Shown here one piece after another: positions 5,557 through 7,190 of a DNA stretch of 7,190 nucleotides; the stretch's first letter is position 1, and the number at the start of each line of letters is the position of its first letter. Source of the DNA: Halovenus sp. (GTDB lineage: Archaea; Halobacteriota; Halobacteria; Halobacteriales; Haloarculaceae); the NCBI GenBank assembly GCA_028274925.1, contig JAQCNR010000275.1, positions 1 to 7,190 on the forward strand, written 5' to 3'. Both the position numbers and the translations under genes were made by a program. The notes beneath the pieces were generated by a model. That model was not told the DNA's origin. It searched no databases and saw nothing but the letters and a program-made list of their open reading frames with translations.

Positions 5557-5805
5557 ATGAGTACAACAGCGGATACCGCAACTGAACTCGCGAATCTCTC
5601 CGAGAAACAGCATCGGATTCTGGAATTTCTGCGCGACGAGGCCGACGACCAGACCTACTTCAAATCTCGGCTGATCGCTGACGAACTCGATATGTCTGCC
5701 AAAGAAGTGGGAACGAATATGACGGCTATCGAGCGAGGGGAGTTCGATATCAGCGTCGAAAAGTGGGGCTACTCGTCCAGTACGACGTGGATGGTCACGG
5801 CCTGA
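5557..5805 (+). CDS. Small conserved haloarchaeal protein, helix-turn-helix-like (possibly DUF7123)
   Basis: An 82-residue acidic protein without an assigned function. The layout resembles a compact winged helix. Helices lie in EKQHRILEFLRDEA (about 16-29), SRLIADELD (37-45) and SAKEVGTNMTAIER (47-60), followed by a beta-hairpin-like end FDISVEKWGYSSSTTWMV (63-80) with two tryptophans. From memory it resembles a short family widespread in haloarchaea that Pfam lists as a DUF (I think DUF7123); I could not check this. The central part, QTYFKSRLIADELDMSAKEV, reads like the DNA-reading part of a regulator, so a role as a small transcription factor is a reasonable guess. The start is supported by a TATA-like box 21-29 nt upstream. 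Its TGA ends one base before the stop of the convergent regulator gene. Confidence 0.8.
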   Translation: MSTTADTATELANLSEKQHRILEFLRDEADDQTYFKSRLIADELDMSAKEVGTNMTAIERGEFDISVEKWGYSSSTTWMVTA

Positions 5806-5806
5806 G

Positions 5807-6418
5807 TTACTCGCCGCCGGTGTACTCGACCAGCGAGGGGGCCGTCGCCGCGAGGGTGGCAGCGTCCTCGCCGAAGGAATCAGCATATCTGACCAGCAGC
5901 AGCAGAACTGTCTCGGGGTCGACCAGCGAGTAGCCGTCGGCCCGCGAGAGCAGTCCGGCGGATTCGAGCGTGTTTGCGCAGTTACTCACTGCCGGCCGCG
6001 AGACATCGAGGCGGTCAGCGATTGCGCCAGCACTCGCTGACGGGTCATCGAGCAGTGCAATCATCATCCTGCGGGGCGTCTCGCGACGCAGTTGGCCCAG
6101 TACAGTCTGCTCGAACTCGCTGAACTGGTCGGCCGGGAAGAAGCGGCGGTAATCGCCGTCCCGGCGACTCTCGATGACACCCGCTGATTCGAGGTCATCG
6201 AGATGGTGTTGGGTCTCACCCGTGCCGAGTTGCAGGTCGTCACGAACCTTCGAGAAGTGTGCACCCGGTGTCGCGGAGATGTACCCCGCAATTGCCTCCG
6301 GCGTGTCGCTGTCACTGTTATCGGCGCTCGCGAGTCCAACGAGGGGACTCGCCGCACCCAGCGCGGCGAATCGCCGGAGTGTCGCCCGCTTGGACTGGTC
6401 GACGTCCGGGCGTTTCAT
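5807..6418 (-). CDS. Transcriptional regulator with two winged-helix domains and a Tat-like N-terminus
   Basis: A 203-residue protein. Residues about 40-97 are a first winged helix: SATPGAHFSKVRDDLQLGTGETQHHLDDLESAGVIESRRDGDYRRFFP, where GTGETQHHLDDLESAGVI would be the recognition helix region. Residues about 104-165 are a second: TPRRMMIALLDDPSASAGAIADRLDVSRPAVSNCANTLESAGLLSR. This tandem form is common in haloarchaeal MarR/ArsR-like regulators. The N-terminus MKRPDVDQSKRATLRRFAAL, continuing GAASPLVGLASA, has twin arginines and a short hydrophobic run like a Tat signal or membrane anchor, which is odd for a DNA-binding protein. I chose ATG at 6418 because a TATA box lies 25-32 nt upstream. 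The frame is open much further upstream, but only as a Ser/Arg-rich antisense-like stretch lying inside the SPFH gene. The gene lies 55 bp behind the SPFH gene on the same strand. Confidence 0.85.
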   Translation of the reverse strand: MKRPDVDQSKRATLRRFAALGAASPLVGLASADNSDSDTPEAIAGYISATPGAHFSKVRDDLQLGTGETQHHLDDLESAGVIESRRDGDYRRFFPADQFSEFEQTVLGQLRRETPRRMMIALLDDPSASAGAIADRLDVSRPAVSNCANTLESAGLLSRADGYSLVDPETVLLLLVRYADSFGEDAATLAATAPSLVEYTGGE

Positions 6419-6442
6419 TGAGCGTAGAAACGACAGGCAGGG

Positions 6443-6450
6443 ATAAAACG
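6443..6450 (-). promoter_or_regulatory. TATA box of the two-domain regulator gene
   Basis: CGTTTTAT on the minus strand lies 25-32 nt upstream of the ATG at 6418, the standard distance for a leaderless haloarchaeal transcript. It fixes the start and shows that the regulator can be expressed separately from the SPFH gene. Being T-rich and 24-31 nt past the SPFH stop, it could also end that transcript. Confidence 0.65.
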
Positions 6451-6473
6451 GCTTCGCTACGTGAGACGACAGG

Positions 6474-7190
6474 TCACTTGCCGTCGGTGCCGTCCGTCGC
6501 GTCGACATCGAGGTCGTCTGGCCCACCCTCGATGATCTCGTCAGGGTCCTTGATATCAGCCTGGCTCTGGCCTTCCTTGACGGCCTGTGCCTCCTCTTCC
6601 ATCTGTTCGATGTCGACGACGTTGTCCTCGTCGCTGAATTCGTTGATGATTTCCTCGATGTCGTCGAGACCGAGCATCTCACGCGTTTCGTCGTCGAACT
6701 CCATCCCTTCGAGGACGTGGCCGTTCTCTTTGGCGTCGCTGCCCTGGAGGTGTTTGCCGTATCTCCCGACGAGGGAGGTGAGTTCCTGTGGCAGGACGAA
6801 CTTCGTGGACTCGCCTTTGCCAATCTCTTCGAGTGTCTCCATTCCGCGCTCGATAACGGCGCGCTCGCCCATCGACTCGGCGGATTTTGCGCGGAGCACC
6901 GTCGAGATTGCGTCACCCTGTGCTTCGAGAATCTGGCTCTGTTTCTCACCCTGTGCGCGGATGATGTTCGACTGTTTGTCACCCTGCGCTTCTTCGATGG
7001 AACTCCGGCGTTCCCCCTGCGCTTCGAGAATCATCGCACGACGGCGACGCTCGGCGGAGGTCTGTTTCTCCATCGCTTGCTGAACGTCTTTGGATGGGTT
7101 GACCTCTCGGACTTCGACAGACTCGACGCGGATTCCCCATTCGTCGGTCGGTTCGTCCAGTTCCGTCCGGATTTTCGCGTTGATCTCTTG
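6474..7190 (-). CDS. SPFH/stomatin-prohibitin-like protein, C-terminal part (right edge)
   Basis: The frame is open to the window edge, and 238 residues are visible. They begin QEINAKIRTELDEPTDEWGI, continue VRVESVEVREVNPSKDVQQAMEKQTSAERRRRA in outline, and end at TGA 6476-6474. WGI(R/K)VESVEVREV is the end of the SPFH (band 7) domain of stomatin/HflC-type proteins, and QQAMEKQTSAERRRRA starts the conserved coiled coil. There follow tandem 11-residue EAQGEKQS-type repeats, then FVLPQELTSLVGRY (typical of stomatins), then an acidic tail of about 90 residues that is not part of the standard core. Bacterial and archaeal relatives are membrane-anchored oligomers that scaffold membrane regions, often with an NfeD protein or protease. 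The N-terminal membrane segment would lie off the right edge. A partner gene is not seen downstream, where the regulator begins. Confidence 0.9.
   Translation of the reverse strand, partial: QEINAKIRTELDEPTDEWGIRVESVEVREVNPSKDVQQAMEKQTSAERRRRAMILEAQGERRSSIEEAQGDKQSNIIRAQGEKQSQILEAQGDAISTVLRAKSAESMGERAVIERGMETLEEIGKGESTKFVLPQELTSLVGRYGKHLQGSDAKENGHVLEGMEFDDETREMLGLDDIEEIINEFSDEDNVVDIEQMEEEAQAVKEGQSQADIKDPDEIIEGGPDDLDVDATDGTDGK
6903..7034 (-). repeat. Four tandem 33-bp repeats encoding an 11-residue coiled-coil unit
   Basis: Within the SPFH gene the protein runs MILEAQGERRS, SIEEAQGDKQS, NIIRAQGEKQS, QILEAQGDAIS, then a decayed fifth unit TVLRAKSAES. The 11-residue period (33 bp) is also visible in the DNA as recurring CACCCTG(T/C)GC on the plus strand. 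Such units are characteristic of stomatin/HflC coiled coils and form a long right-handed helix. Confidence 0.8.

Noticed and set aside
6419..6982. 188-residue upstream extension of the two-domain regulator
   Set aside because: It would run in another frame inside the SPFH gene, is Ser/Arg-rich, and contains the TATA box that fits a start at 6418.
6903..7034. Periodic 33-bp repeats considered as a CRISPR or minisatellite
   Set aside because: There are no spacers, and the period is an exact multiple of three in frame with a conserved coiled-coil repeat of the SPFH family.
6259..7083. Serine-rich 274-codon frame on the plus strand
   Set aside because: It is antisense to the SPFH and regulator genes. 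The Ser/Arg richness comes from reading Glu/Asp-rich codons on the other strand.
1..7190. Search for a defence island, mobile element, tRNA or integration site
   Set aside because: No transposase, integrase, terminal repeat, tRNA-like fold or nuclease/effector gene was seen. Base composition looks uniform apart from short AT-rich promoter regions.

Overview
The window is a chromosomal stretch from a haloarchaeon (class Halobacteria). It is GC-rich, and its deduced proteins are strongly acidic (Asp/Glu-rich), as in organisms that accumulate salt in the cytoplasm. Several starts lie about 25-30 nt downstream of a TATA-like box with no Shine-Dalgarno sequence, the leaderless arrangement usual in this group. 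No RNA gene, insertion sequence, CRISPR array or integration site was seen. I see no defence or mobile system, and the region looks like ordinary conserved core genome.

Left part (1-2905), all on the minus strand. A class I methyltransferase gene (2201-2905) is followed by the genes for a two-subunit 2-oxoacid:ferredoxin oxidoreductase. The alpha subunit (215-1978) carries the fused gamma domain. The beta subunit starts inside the alpha stop codon (ATGA overlap) and runs off the left edge. The 587-residue alpha subunit fits the haloarchaeal 2-oxoglutarate enzyme KorAB, which does the ferredoxin-linked oxidative decarboxylation that replaces 2-oxoglutarate dehydrogenase in the TCA cycle.

Middle part (2906-5805), all on the plus strand after a divergent promoter region of about 270 bp. 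In order it holds a small winged-helix regulator (3175-3456), a metallo-beta-lactamase-fold hydrolase with a LACTB2-type C-terminal winged helix (3497-4246), a YkgJ-type cysteine-cluster protein (4290-4970), a TRAM-domain protein (5034-5423), and an 82-residue conserved hypothetical (5557-5805). Short gaps make the first two likely to be co-transcribed. The later genes have their own promoter-like elements.

Right part (5807-7190), on the minus strand. A SPFH/stomatin-type protein enters from the right edge and ends at 6474. After a 55-bp gap containing a clear TATA box comes a 203-residue regulator with two winged-helix domains and an odd Tat-like hydrophobic N-terminus (5807-6418). It meets the 82-residue gene tail to tail with one base between the stop codons.

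Most worth a second look: the Tat-like N-terminus of the two-domain regulator, the perfect 8-bp hairpin three bases before the hydrolase start, the Shine-Dalgarno-led TTG start of the TRAM gene, and the palindrome overlapping the TATA box of the small regulator. Family names come from recognised motifs and memory of homologues; no search was run.
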